DNA of 64,000 nt from Achromobacter seleniivolatilans (GCF_030864005.1 NZ_CP132976.1:2666001-2730000); one strand, 5' to 3'. Counted from the first letter of the stretch, positions 51,113-60,020 are shown. Made by a program: numbers and translations. The notes: generated by a model from the sequence alone, not told the origin.

Positions 51113-51858
51113 ACGCAATAATCGACGGCGGCGTTGCCGCCACCATGACGAGCCAAGAAATCGCGGATCTGGTCGAATCCCGGCACGACAGTGTGAAGCG
51201 CACCATCGAGCGACTTTCGAATCAAGGGGTTATCACTTTCCCACCGTTGGTGGAAAAGGCATCTACAGGAGGACGACCGGCCGCGGAGTTCGTGTTCTCC
51301 GGCGAGAAGGGAAAGCGCGACAGCATCATCGTCGTCGCCCAGCTTTCGCCCGAGTTCACGGCACGACTGGTAGACCGGTGGCAAGCCCTGGAAGCCGGCA
51401 CCGCCCTTAAGGCGCTCAGCCCTGCCGAGATGCTGCTTGCCCAGGCCCAGCTCATGGTGGACCAACAACGTCGCCTGGAACAAAACGAGCAGGCCGTAGT
51501 AGAAGTCCGGAAGCAACTCGTCCAAGTCGCAGAATCCCGCGTGTGGGACCACTGCCCGCAGAACTGCGAGCCGATCACCAAGATCCGCGCACGAATGAAT
51601 CAGCGCTATGGGCTACCCGCTTGGGTGGTAGACACCGTTATGCGCGAGTTGCCGCTAAGCCTCAAGGTCCACGGCATGGTCCGCAACAACCACGAAAGCG
51701 CGGAGGGTTCGCACTACGAGGTTTGGGCGGTCGCCGACGTGACACGTGTGTTCAAGCAGTTCGTGAGCGAGTGCGCGCAGGAGACTCTGTGGTTCGCATC
51801 TCACCCCATGATCGGAGATCGATTCAAGCTGCGCCAACTGAAAGGGGAAGCTGCATGA
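51109..51858 (+). CDS. Rha-family phage regulatory protein
   Basis: A 249-residue protein. The N-terminal Rha domain (MTSQEIADLVESRHDSVKRTIERLSNQGVITFPP, about 13-100) is seen, with a coiled-coil stretch about 105-145 and a C-terminal helical domain. Rha genes affect host-dependent growth of lambdoid phages, in some cases blocking growth in cells lacking IHF; the mechanism is not known. Confidence 0.85.
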   Translation: MNAIIDGGVAATMTSQEIADLVESRHDSVKRTIERLSNQGVITFPPLVEKASTGGRPAAEFVFSGEKGKRDSIIVVAQLSPEFTARLVDRWQALEAGTALKALSPAEMLLAQAQLMVDQQRRLEQNEQAVVEVRKQLVQVAESRVWDHCPQNCEPITKIRARMNQRYGLPAWVVDTVMRELPLSLKVHGMVRNNHESAEGSHYEVWAVADVTRVFKQFVSECAQETLWFASHPMIGDRFKLRQLKGEAA

Positions 51859-52061
51859 TCGACCATGCCACCGCTTTCGGGCCCCGTTGTCTTCTCTGGG
51901 CAAGGCTATATAAGAGACCACTCCGCGAGCGCTACTCGCCACGCGGTCGAGACCGTCGAGCCGACCTTTCCAGTATTCTAAAGAACTCAATAGCCCGCTC
52001 TGAGGTGAGCTCCAGCGTCCTCATGGACTGCTGCGGTAGCACCCCAGGAGGTCGAAACCAA

Positions 52062-53279
52062 ATGAGTTCGGATCGCCGCGTTGATGAGGCTCGCAGATAT
52101 GCCGCGGATGGGCATAGCTTCACTTACGCCGCAAAAAGGCTTGGGCTGCAGAACTCTAAGCTCCGGGAATTACTTGATGCGAATGACGGCGCCGATATCC
52201 GGTTCACGTACGGGCACCAAAGCACAGCATCTAAACTCGGTCGTGCTGCCGCGCAGGCAGCGCGCCGAGGCCGCCCCTTGCCAGCTAAGGAAGGAACTCT
52301 TGAAGCCCTAAAGCGCAATCACGTCATCCTACGAGAGCGAGCACTACGTACAGCCTTTGGGGTCACGGGCACGTTAAAAGAACTGATGGTGGAGTTCGAC
52401 TGCAAGGTGTCCCAAACCACCGTGCTTACTCGGTTAAGAGCCGGCGTGGCCATAGAGGAGGCGCTTACCAGAAAAGCCAGGTCGATGTCATCCGCCCGTA
52501 CGGGCGTGGGCGCTCGAACAAAGCCGATCACACCAGAAGAAGAGGCCCTCGCCAGGACATATGCCAAGCAAGGGCATAGCCTCAATTTCGCCTCGCAATT
52601 GATGGGCATGACCAGACGCAAGCTCCGCCTACTTACAGCAGGCACCGGCATCCAATTTGCGACTGCGAGCGAATGTTTAGGTAGAAAGCTCGCGCAGGCG
52701 AACCAGCGCGGGCGGCCGCGGCAGATTAGCGAAGACGGCAAAACCAGGCAGATGCAAGGCTTTAGACGCGGCCTAGAGCGCCAACACAAGCAACACACTG
52801 CGTTCGGCGTCACAGGCTTTGTCGGAGAATTGGTACGGATGTTCAACCCTCCAATTTCGGCGAGGAATGTCCGCGTCCGTTTACAAAAGGGTATGACCAT
52901 TGAAGATGCGTTAACCCTGCCGCCGCAACAGCCTCATTCAGGCGAAATACCCGAACAATTCAAGGTTTGGGTGGAGATATTCCGGCGTCGCGCGAGCGCC
53001 CGCGTTGCTCATGCCATCGCTCGTAGGTTGACGCCAACCATGCTCCAATTTCGCCACCCCGAATTTGACATAAGGACGAGGCACGACGCAGCTCCGTGGA
53101 TCTCTGTCGAGGTGCATAGCATGGCTCGCGTCCTGTTATACCGGCTCCGCTTCGTTCAGTCGTTTGCCGAGAGTGGCGTTCTGTTTGCTTTCCGCCAAGA
53201 CAAACACGGCCATATTGGCTTCATCGCGTTTGAACCTGGCTGCGAAGCATTGGAGCGGGGTACGGGGAGCGCGAAATGA
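52062..53279 (+). CDS. Protein with two internal HTH-like repeats, unknown
   Basis: A 405-residue protein with two related halves. Each has an AARRYAADGHSFTYAAKRLGL-like helix-turn-helix, a GRAAAQAARRGRP-like linker, and an AFGVTGTLKELM...TVLTRLRAGVAIEEALT-like end (about 5-140 and 155-295). The last 110 residues are different. The ATG at 52062 has AGGAGG upstream; the frame also extends to an ATG at 51855, but that part lacks good signals and contains unusual sequence. Likely a phage DNA-binding regulator. Confidence 0.65.
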   Translation: MSSDRRVDEARRYAADGHSFTYAAKRLGLQNSKLRELLDANDGADIRFTYGHQSTASKLGRAAAQAARRGRPLPAKEGTLEALKRNHVILRERALRTAFGVTGTLKELMVEFDCKVSQTTVLTRLRAGVAIEEALTRKARSMSSARTGVGARTKPITPEEEALARTYAKQGHSLNFASQLMGMTRRKLRLLTAGTGIQFATASECLGRKLAQANQRGRPRQISEDGKTRQMQGFRRGLERQHKQHTAFGVTGFVGELVRMFNPPISARNVRVRLQKGMTIEDALTLPPQQPHSGEIPEQFKVWVEIFRRRASARVAHAIARRLTPTMLQFRHPEFDIRTRHDAAPWISVEVHSMARVLLYRLRFVQSFAESGVLFAFRQDKHGHIGFIAFEPGCEALERGTGSAK

Positions 53280-53659
53280 CGACCATCGTCGAACTCCTCA
53301 ACCAAGGGCGCCGCGCACTTCTAATCCAAGAACTCGAGCGTCAGTGGCCAGGCTGCGGCGCTCATTCGAAGCGCAACCAGCTAACGAGGCAGGATGATGT
53401 GGTGTGGAATCTTCTGCTGCCAAAGCACGTAGACGCCGAGATCCGCGTGTACGTCCGAGGGTGGAATGCAGCGATGGACGATGCTCGGCGAGTCGTGGCC
53501 GCAGCAAGCCCGCTGGAATGCAGTGACATCCCAGCGGCAGGGCCGAACAACGGACACGGCGCACGGACGAATCGTCCTTTGGGGCGCCGTGACCCGATGA
53601 CCGCCCGGGCTGCACGAGCCGGCCTGGAACGCCTCTTCGATAAGGCAAACGGAGAATGA
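53276..53659 (+). CDS. Hypothetical protein near integrase
   Basis: A 127-residue protein with a helical N terminus (MTTIVELLNQGRRALLIQELERQWPG), a central DVVWNLLLPKHVDAEIRVYVRGWNAAMDDARR segment and a basic C-terminal tail. It overlaps its neighbours by 4 bp on both sides. No family recognised. Confidence 0.65.
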   Translation: MTTIVELLNQGRRALLIQELERQWPGCGAHSKRNQLTRQDDVVWNLLLPKHVDAEIRVYVRGWNAAMDDARRVVAAASPLECSDIPAAGPNNGHGARTNRPLGRRDPMTARAARAGLERLFDKANGE

Positions 53660-53991
53660 GCGAGGAAATCGCCATTTCCCTCCAGGAGGCGGCGAGACGG
53701 CTGGGCTTGTCTTACCAGACCGTGTTCGCCAGCCGAAAACAGATCGGTTTCAGACTGCCAGGCGGCCGTGCCTGGCGCGTCTGGCCCTCTCAACTTGCCC
53801 AGTTAGGGCAGAAAAGCAACAATGTGACCCGGCTATCGCTGCAGGTCGACGGAGATTCACCATGTCAATCCGCAGAGACAAAGCATCCGGGGTATGGCAG
53901 ATCGACATCTGCTCGCCAGGCATCCCGAGAATTAGATGCTCTTCTGGCACCACAGAAAAAAAAGCCGCTCAGGAGTACCACGACCGACTGA
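53656..53991 (+). CDS. Excisionase-like HTH protein
   Basis: A 111-residue protein with an HTH of the AlpA/excisionase type (ISLQEAARRLGLSYQTVFASRKQIGFRLPGGRAWRVW). It lies immediately before and overlaps the integrase by 130 bp, a common Xis-Int arrangement. The C-terminal half overlaps int and is less certain. It would direct excision, which is now moot if int is broken. Confidence 0.72.
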   Translation: MSEEIAISLQEAARRLGLSYQTVFASRKQIGFRLPGGRAWRVWPSQLAQLGQKSNNVTRLSLQVDGDSPCQSAETKHPGYGRSTSARQASRELDALLAPQKKKPLRSTTTD

Positions 53992-54818
53992 AGGCTGAGG
54001 CCTGGCGGAAAGTGAAGTTTGGAGAGGAACCGACCCATACTTTCGACGAAGCCGCGCTACAGATGCTCCGCCTTTCCGAAGGTCAGCGGGATTACGACAC
54101 CAAGGTACGCCACGTCAAATACTGGCGTGGCGTGCTTGGCGGCGGCACAGCAGTCAGTTCTTTAACAAGCGGCGCCATTCTTCAGGGCCTGCCCACACAT
54201 TCCACTCACGCGCACCGGAAGGCCAAACCTTTATCAGCCGCGGCGAAGAATCGATATCTTGCGACCATTCAACGCATTTTGTCCTTATGCGTCGAATGGG
54301 GTTGGTTGAACCGATCGCCGAAGCTTCGAAAGTTTGTCGAGCCCGACGTACGCGTACGGTGGGAGCCGCCCGCGGTGATCGTTCAGTTAATCCAAGCCAT
54401 GTCTACCGACTGGATGCGAGAAGTTAGCCTATTCGCGGTGGCCACCGGGATGCGGGCAACCGAAGTGCTGTCACTTTCATGGGCGCATGTAGACATGGCT
54501 AAATCTCATGCATGGATTACGCATGGCCGAGCCAAGAATAAGCGAGCGCGGGCCGTCCCGCTGAACTCTGACGCAATGGCTGTACTACGACGCCGTATGG
54601 GAACTCATCCGGTCCTAATCTTTAGCCGGCGACCGCGTCCTGGTCGTGAACCTGCCCAAATTAGTCAGATCGACTCGTCGATTCTCTCGGGCGCTTGCAA
54701 ACAGGTTGGCATCACCGGGTTTCGATTCCACGATTTCCGCCATACCTGGGCCTCATGGCATGTACAGGCCGGAACCCCTCTGATGGTCTTGAAAGAACTG
54801 GGCGGCTGGGAACGTGTG
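53862..54818 (+). pseudogene. int: Tyrosine integrase, C-terminus removed by Mu-like insertion
   Basis: The remaining 319 codons show an SAM-like core-binding domain and the catalytic Arg at 198 (ATGMRATEV) and the HxxR box at 290-293 (FHDFRH), then LGGWERV. The usual following segment with the catalytic Tyr is missing: the frame runs into phage-end sequence and stops at 54836. The resident prophage probably cannot excise by itself unless the missing part is restored or another integrase helps. Confidence 0.88.
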
Positions 54819-54826
54819 GGGAGGTG

Positions 54827-54973
54827 CGCAGTTTGAGACAAAGACAGCCGCCGGAATCTCAGAAATTCCGCCTCTGGATCAAGGGGTTATCCACATTTCC
54901 ACGGAGTGGGGCATTTGCGACCGCCTTTAGCCGAAATGCTAAGAAGTGCGAACAAACGCACGCAATTTGCGAC
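54827..54973 (+). repeat. Three transposase-binding-like repeats at the phage left end
   Basis: CGCAGTTTGAGAC (54827-54839), GGGCATTTGCGAC (54909-54921) and CGCAATTTGCGAC (54961-54973), all in one orientation, within 160 bp of the left end and before the first gene. This matches the L1-L3 layout of MuA-binding sites. Confidence 0.72.
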
Positions 54974-54985
54974 GGGATAGGGCTT

Positions 54986-55561
54986 TTATAGGGCCTGCTG
55001 GCAGGCTGCCAGGTTTGTCCACAGTTCCCGCTCTACCTCCTCAGCCGCCCCAGTAGCCTTAAGATCAGCAAGCGCATAGCCGTTGTGCAGGCCCGTGCGG
55101 AAAAAGTGGTACCAGTCTCCTAGTGCTTTGCCTGCTCCTTCGCATGTGGAATAGGAAGGGACCCAGCTGTTTTTTAGGTCGTATGCCTGCACGCCGAAGA
55201 CGTATGGAACCTCTTGCGCGGTGAACAAGGGCCACTCCTGCTGCACGTACTGATCCCCGGCTCCCATGAAGAAAGCTGCATCGTTTCCGTTCAGTGCAGC
55301 CCGAACCCTGAAAGCAGCACGGCGAATCACTGCCTCGGCTTCCGCCGCAGCTTCTCGCGTCTGCTCTCTTGTCCAAGCCTTCAAAGCTGGCCCAGTTTGC
55401 GATGCATCTGCGTGTATGAAGCGGACCGCCGCCGCATCGGCTGGCCCCTGCGCACCTGCCAAAACGGTGGCGGAGAAGAAGGCCCCAAAAGTGAGGGATG
55501 ACGCAACCAGGAAGGAGAGGACAGGTTGCGTGCCGGTGAATTTTCTCGACGTCAATGACAT
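54986..55561 (-). CDS. Exported cargo protein of the Mu-like phage
   Basis: A 191-residue protein with an N-terminal signal or anchor (PVLSFLVASSLTFGAFFSATVLAGAQG) and a soluble Ala-rich domain (about 35-190), including FFMGAGDQYVQQEWPLF and YSTCEGAGKALGDWYHF. Located between the left end and the repressor, on the repressor strand, it is likely expressed in the lysogen. No family recognised; a surface-modifying or exclusion role is possible. Confidence 0.65.
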   Translation of the reverse strand: MSLTSRKFTGTQPVLSFLVASSLTFGAFFSATVLAGAQGPADAAAVRFIHADASQTGPALKAWTREQTREAAAEAEAVIRRAAFRVRAALNGNDAAFFMGAGDQYVQQEWPLFTAQEVPYVFGVQAYDLKNSWVPSYSTCEGAGKALGDWYHFFRTGLHNGYALADLKATGAAEEVERELWTNLAACQQAL

Positions 55562-55657
55562 CCCTCTAAGTCCTTGAAAATTAATAATAAATTTAACCAG
55601 GCCGGAACTGAGCTGGTTGCGGCCGTTTCCCTCACATAGCGACTTCAATAGTGCTCA

Positions 55658-56020
55658 TCATTCGCCGCTAGCCTTGCGGCGCGCGGAGATTTCGCGCGCC
55701 AGCGTAGCCCCCGTGGCCTCTATAGCCCTTTTACCGACTTCGGCCGTGTGACGGTAGTTATCAATTAACGCCTCTTCCCGAGGGGTTAGGGGCAAAGAGG
55801 TGCGTACCGGGGCTAAGGTCAAATTTTGTTTACCTGTCACAACAAAATTGATATCTGCGCCCAGCTCTGCAAACACGGCCAAATACTCAGCATTGGGAAA
55901 TGTCTTGCCCTTCTCATAGCTGATTTGCACCTGCTTTGACGTGCCCGCATGCGCAGCCAGGGCTGTCTGCGACAGCCCTAGTCTTTCCCTTTCCGCACGG
56001 AGACGGTCCCCTATGGTCAT
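55658..56020 (-). CDS. Mu-like repressor, XRE family
   Basis: A 120-residue protein with a canonical XRE HTH (RLRAERERLGLSQTALAAHAGTSKQVQISYEKGKTFPNAEYLAVFAEL, about 5-52) and a helical C-terminal part for oligomerisation. It is divergent from the Ner-like gene. It keeps the transposition genes off in the lysogen. ATG at 56020. Confidence 0.85.
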   Translation of the reverse strand: MTIGDRLRAERERLGLSQTALAAHAGTSKQVQISYEKGKTFPNAEYLAVFAELGADINFVVTGKQNLTLAPVRTSLPLTPREEALIDNYRHTAEVGKRAIEATGATLAREISARRKASGE

Positions 56021-56064
56021 CAAAACTTTCCCTAATTACGGATTGACAGGTAAATATTTCTTTA

Positions 56065-56107
56065 CCATAATCCAACACAATCCAACTTTTAACAACGCAT
56101 TCCAACA
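56065..56107. promoter_or_regulatory. Operator-like TCCAAC direct repeats
   Basis: TCCAAC occurs at 56071, 56081 and 56101, that is at 10- and 20-bp spacing, in the divergent region between repressor and Ner-like genes. The helical phasing suggests binding sites for the repressor or Ner on one DNA face. Confidence 0.6.
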
Positions 56108-56115
56108 CGGCTGCG

Positions 56116-56358
56116 ATGAAAAAAAATACTGCCTCTCCAGCGACGTCCCGCCGCTCCCCATCGCGGGACTTGGCGTGGTTCCGTGCCAACGGCGTGACTA
56201 TCAGTTCATGGTGCCGCCAGGAAGGCCTTAGCTACCACGTAGTCAGGGAGCTTCTATATGGCCGCAACAAAGGCATACGTGGGGAATCTCACCGCGCCGC
56301 CATTGCCCTAGGGATCAAACCAGACCCGAAAACACTGGATAAGGAAGATTCGAAATGA
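56116..56358 (+). CDS. Ner-like early regulator
   Basis: An 80-residue basic protein with an HTH of Ner/Nlp type (LAWFRANGVTISSWCRQEGLSYHVVRELLYGRNKG). Ner shuts down early and repressor promoters during lytic growth. It overlaps muA by 4 bp. Confidence 0.82.
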   Translation: MKKNTASPATSRRSPSRDLAWFRANGVTISSWCRQEGLSYHVVRELLYGRNKGIRGESHRAAIALGIKPDPKTLDKEDSK

Positions 56359-58580
56359 CTACGGTCACAGTATCGGATGTCCTTGTAACACAACGATTTA
56401 ACGCTGGCGAGGAAGCGTCTGAGGCCACGTATACGGCATCTGAACTTCTTGGCCTAGCGTTGCCTTGCTTGCCGTCAACCTTGCCGAGCATCGGTCGCCG
56501 AGCGCAAGCAGAAGCATGGGCGTTCTTGGAATCCAAATCTGGCTCAGGCGCAGGCGCTCGCGGTATCGTGAGACGCTATTTCGTGCCGCCCTACGTCCGT
56601 GCTGCGGTTCAGCTGAAACAGGCAACGCAGGCAGCTGCCCGTAGCACGCCCCAGTTGGAAGCGGCAAGTGCTGCCGTGGCTCTGTCATCCAAACAACGAG
56701 CGGTAGCAGAGGCCCGTGCCGCACTTTTGCTGCATGTTCATCGCTTGGCGGCTTCCGTGGGTATGAGCCAAGCGATACAGCAGACGGTTTACGCCGCCCA
56801 GAATCGTGAACTCCCCCCCCCATTGGCGCAGGCAGTTGCAGTCGCGAACGACAAAGCGGGCAACAACAGGACCCTTACTCGGGCCACACTCTACCGCTGG
56901 CTGGCCAAGTTCGACCTGCGGCAACCCAATGCCGTAGAACTGCTCGCGCCTGCGAGCGCTGGTAAGACCCGGCGCGGCAGCTGGCTGCGAGAAGTTGTCG
57001 CGCCGTGGGCTGATGCCGCGCTCAAGCTCTACCAGCGCCCGCAAAAGCCATCACTGCGCTGGGTGCACGACCAGCTACCCGCGTATCTGCCGAAGGGCGT
57101 GACCCCGCCCAGCTACGACACCTTGCGCCGCTTCATCGGCCAGATGGGCAACGTCGCGATTGAACAGGGGCGCATGGGTTCCCGCGAGATAAAGGCCATC
57201 AAGCCTTTCGTGCGTCGGGACACGTCCAAGCTTTGGCCTGGCGATATCTATATGGCAGACGGCCACGCCTTTGACGCGGAGGTCGCGCACCCTCGGCATG
57301 GTCGCCCGTTTCGCCCCGAAATCACGACCGTGCTGGACACCAGTACCCGCAAGGCTTTGGGCTGGTCGACGGACCTGGCTGAATCCGGCCTGGCTGTCCT
57401 TGACGCGCTGCGCGTTGCAACCCAGACAGGCGGCATCGCCAGCGTGTTCTATGTGGACCGGGGGGCGGGCTATATCAACGCAATGATTAGCGGGCCGGGC
57501 ACTGGCCTGCTGTCTCGGCTCGGGACCACGCTGACGCATTCCCTGCCTTACAACTCGCAAGCGCGAGGCATCATCGAACGCGCCCACCAATCCATATGGG
57601 TGCGCGCCGCCAAGGAACTACCTACCTACATCGGCAAGGATATGGACGCGGAGGCAAGCAACAAGGTCCACAAGCTGACCCGGCGCGATGTCAAACGCTT
57701 GGGCGCAAGCCGTGCACTCATGGCCTGGCCGGAATTTGTTGCTTTTGCCGCTGACCAGGTCGAGCAATACAACGACCGGCCCCATCGTGGCCTGCCGATG
57801 ATGTCGGACCCAACTACGGGTAAGCGGCGTCACATGACACCCAATGAAGCATGGGCCAAGGGAGTCCAGGACGGCGCAGACCTGGTGCGGTTGCTGCCGA
57901 GCGAGGCCGACCACCTATTCCGTCCGCAGCAGCAATGCCGCGTGCTGCGGGGCGAAATTCGCCTGTTCAACAATACCTATTTTTCGCATGAGCTGACCGA
58001 GTACCACGGCGAGGGCGTCAACGTCGGGTTCGACATCCACGACCCCAGCCAGGTGTGGGTCCACGACGCCGAAGGCGTCCTGCTATGCAAGGCGCAGTTG
58101 GACGGCAATCGTCGCGACTTCATGCCGGAGAGCTTCCTGGACCGCGCAAACCGCAGGCGTGCAGAAGGTCGCGCACGTCGCTTGCAAGACAAGCTCACGG
58201 AAGTCCGCGAAGAGCTGCACGGCGGGCCGCTGCTGCTGGAGAACGACCCGGCGCAGCGCGTTCCCTTCTTGGCGGAAATCGACGCCCTGCGATTGGGGCA
58301 GACCGTGGATGTCCAAGCCATCGAGGTCTCCCGCGAACAAGCCACCGTCGCCGCCGTTCGCCCGGCCTTCCGCAACCCGTCCGAGCGATACGAATGGCTC
58401 AAGGCTGAAGGCCATGCCGCGTGGAAGGAATCAGACAAGCAATTCCTTTCTGAATACGTCCGAGACCCGGATGGTTACGCACTGTTCGCGGAGCGCTATG
58501 AGCTGCTGGGCTTGGCCTGGAGCGAGCAGGACGAACAGGAATTGAACAGTTTCAAGAACCCCGCACGCAAGGTTGCGTGA
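56355..58580 (+). CDS. MuA-type DDE transposase
   Basis: A 741-residue transposase that cuts and joins phage ends. A short N-terminal DNA-binding domain (AQAEAWAFLESKSG) is present, then a second HTH part, an RNase-H-like core with Asp 302 (YMADGHAFD), Asp 368 (FYVDRGAGY) and Glu 408 (GIIERAHQ), and a beta-barrel and C-terminal MuB-contact region. Full length. A C9 tract lies in codons 153-155. Confidence 0.93.
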   Translation: MTTVTVSDVLVTQRFNAGEEASEATYTASELLGLALPCLPSTLPSIGRRAQAEAWAFLESKSGSGAGARGIVRRYFVPPYVRAAVQLKQATQAAARSTPQLEAASAAVALSSKQRAVAEARAALLLHVHRLAASVGMSQAIQQTVYAAQNRELPPPLAQAVAVANDKAGNNRTLTRATLYRWLAKFDLRQPNAVELLAPASAGKTRRGSWLREVVAPWADAALKLYQRPQKPSLRWVHDQLPAYLPKGVTPPSYDTLRRFIGQMGNVAIEQGRMGSREIKAIKPFVRRDTSKLWPGDIYMADGHAFDAEVAHPRHGRPFRPEITTVLDTSTRKALGWSTDLAESGLAVLDALRVATQTGGIASVFYVDRGAGYINAMISGPGTGLLSRLGTTLTHSLPYNSQARGIIERAHQSIWVRAAKELPTYIGKDMDAEASNKVHKLTRRDVKRLGASRALMAWPEFVAFAADQVEQYNDRPHRGLPMMSDPTTGKRRHMTPNEAWAKGVQDGADLVRLLPSEADHLFRPQQQCRVLRGEIRLFNNTYFSHELTEYHGEGVNVGFDIHDPSQVWVHDAEGVLLCKAQLDGNRRDFMPESFLDRANRRRAEGRARRLQDKLTEVREELHGGPLLLENDPAQRVPFLAEIDALRLGQTVDVQAIEVSREQATVAAVRPAFRNPSERYEWLKAEGHAAWKESDKQFLSEYVRDPDGYALFAERYELLGLAWSEQDEQELNSFKNPARKVA
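56813..56821 (+). repeat. C9 homopolymer inside the transposase gene
   Basis: Nine C code for three prolines (ELPPPLA) near residue 154 of MuA. A one-base slip would truncate the transposase before the catalytic core. Confidence 0.85.
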
Positions 58581-58665
58581 GGCCTTAATGAAATGGCCCG
58601 GAAGGTGCGGGAACACCAACCGGGCCGGGAAAGCTGACTTGCAAGAGTCAGGAGGATATTACACC

Positions 58666-59403
58666 GTGAAAAAAGCCTTTGTCCAAAATAGCAACTATGT
58701 GCGCTTCGTTGAGGCCGTCAAGGCTGTAGAACAGCGCGGGGCGCGTGAAGCCTCCATCCTGCTTGTGACTGGCCCTGCCGGGCTGGGTAAGAGCGAGACG
58801 GTAGACCGCTTTGCGATGGATACCAATGCTATCTATCTGCGCGCCAAAGAAACCTGGACCAAGCGCGGCCTGCTGTCCGAAATGGCAGACTGCCTCAAGC
58901 TGTCCAATACGGGCCGCAATCAGGAAGTCCAGGCCCGCATCATCGGCCACGTCGCCGCCCGCCAGACACCCATCGTCATTGACGAAGCCGAATTCACTGT
59001 ACGCACTACCGCATCCATATTGGAATGCGTGCGCGACATTTCCGACCTAACCGAGGTCCTGGTTGTCCTGGTCGGAATGGAAACCATCGAAAGCCGCATT
59101 GCGCGCTATCCGCAGATTTCCAGTCGCGTCGCCCAGGTCGTTCACTTTCAGCCGTTGAATCAGCAAGACGTGATGCTCACGGCGCGGCAGCTGGGCGAGG
59201 TCAGGATTGCCGATGAGGTCGTTGCGGAGCTGCACCGCCAGTCCGATGGCCGCATGCGTCTGGTCATGAACGGCATTGCCGCGCTCGAACGTCTCGCCGC
59301 AACGAATGGCCTGACCGAAGTGCGAGCCGAGCATATCAAGGACTTCCCCCTGTGCCATGACTGGCAGGGTCGACGCACACGCATCCCTGGGAGGACGGCA
59401 TGA
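58666..59403 (+). CDS. MuB-like AAA+ target-selector ATPase
   Basis: A 245-residue ATPase: Walker A GPAGLGKS at 36-43, Walker B IVIDEAE at about 103-109. It should bind target DNA and deliver it to MuA. The GTG at 58666 is chosen for its AGGAGG site. It lacks the N-terminal HTH of Mu MuB, as in shorter relatives. An inverted repeat lies in the 85-bp leader (58,594-58,626). Confidence 0.9.
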   Translation: MKKAFVQNSNYVRFVEAVKAVEQRGAREASILLVTGPAGLGKSETVDRFAMDTNAIYLRAKETWTKRGLLSEMADCLKLSNTGRNQEVQARIIGHVAARQTPIVIDEAEFTVRTTASILECVRDISDLTEVLVVLVGMETIESRIARYPQISSRVAQVVHFQPLNQQDVMLTARQLGEVRIADEVVAELHRQSDGRMRLVMNGIAALERLAATNGLTEVRAEHIKDFPLCHDWQGRRTRIPGRTA

Positions 59404-60020
59404 GCCACGTATGGACATCCCAGGCCGTCATGGCTGCATTGCATCGCCTGGTTGACTCAACCGACCAGCTTGACCTGGCGGACATCGTCCGTGAGTCCGG
59501 CCTGGAACGTAAGCAGGTAATCAGCGCTTGCGACAAGCTTGTATCGCACGCGTTTCTGTCGCGTCAGCAGTACAGCGATGGCAAGGTCAAGCCGGGCAAA
59601 TTCAAGCTTACGCCCGAGGGGCGCATTGCATTGGAAGCGGGGGCCAACCTCAAGAGCGGCCCGAAGGGGCCGAGCGGCAAGGCTCGCGACACGGCGGGGT
59701 CCTTGCGTGAAAAGGTCTGGAGACTGCTGCGCATCCGTCAGAAGGCGTCTGTGCCCGAAGTGGTCGCCTTGCTTTGCGACGGCGACGCCACCCCCCAGAC
59801 CATGAAACGCACGACCGACAACGTCCAGAAGTACCTGCGCGCCTTGCGTGCCACTGGCTACCTGATCGAAATGCGGCGCGAGCCGGGCACGAAGCCCACC
59901 AGCAACGGGTTCAAGCGGTATCTGCTGGTGCGCGATAGCGGCCCGCTTGCGCCGACCCGACGCGGCAAGGATTGCGTCTATGACCCCAATGAGGAACGTG
60001 AGTATGTCGTCCTGGCTTGA
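59400..60020 (+). CDS. Winged-helix DNA-binding protein
   Basis: A 206-residue protein with two wHTH-like parts (LDLADIVRESGLERKQVISACDKLVSHAFLSRQ, about 25-70, and a second around 105-160). It is likely an early regulator or accessory DNA-binding protein. It overlaps muB by 4 bp. Confidence 0.75.
   Translation: MSHVWTSQAVMAALHRLVDSTDQLDLADIVRESGLERKQVISACDKLVSHAFLSRQQYSDGKVKPGKFKLTPEGRIALEAGANLKSGPKGPSGKARDTAGSLREKVWRLLRIRQKASVPEVVALLCDGDATPQTMKRTTDNVQKYLRALRATGYLIEMRREPGTKPTSNGFKRYLLVRDSGPLAPTRRGKDCVYDPNEEREYVVLA

Larger units (their letters stand above)
15063..54816. mobile_element. Resident lambda/HK97-like prophage (left part, interrupted)
   Basis: A near-complete siphovirus-type prophage: attL at a tRNA, leftward lysis, tail, head and packaging genes, replication genes, a CI/Cro-type immunity region, a rightward early operon and an integrase. 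Terminase large and small subunits, HK97-type capsid, ClpP-like protease, HK97 portal, tape measure and gpJ are all intact. Its right end is not in the window because a transposable prophage has inserted in the integrase gene; attR and the intact tRNA should lie beyond that element. Confidence 0.93.

Noticed and set aside
51543..52061. N-terminal extension of the two-repeat HTH protein
   Set aside because: The frame is open but overlaps rha, is Arg/Pro-rich, and the ATG at 52062 has a strong AGGAGG site.
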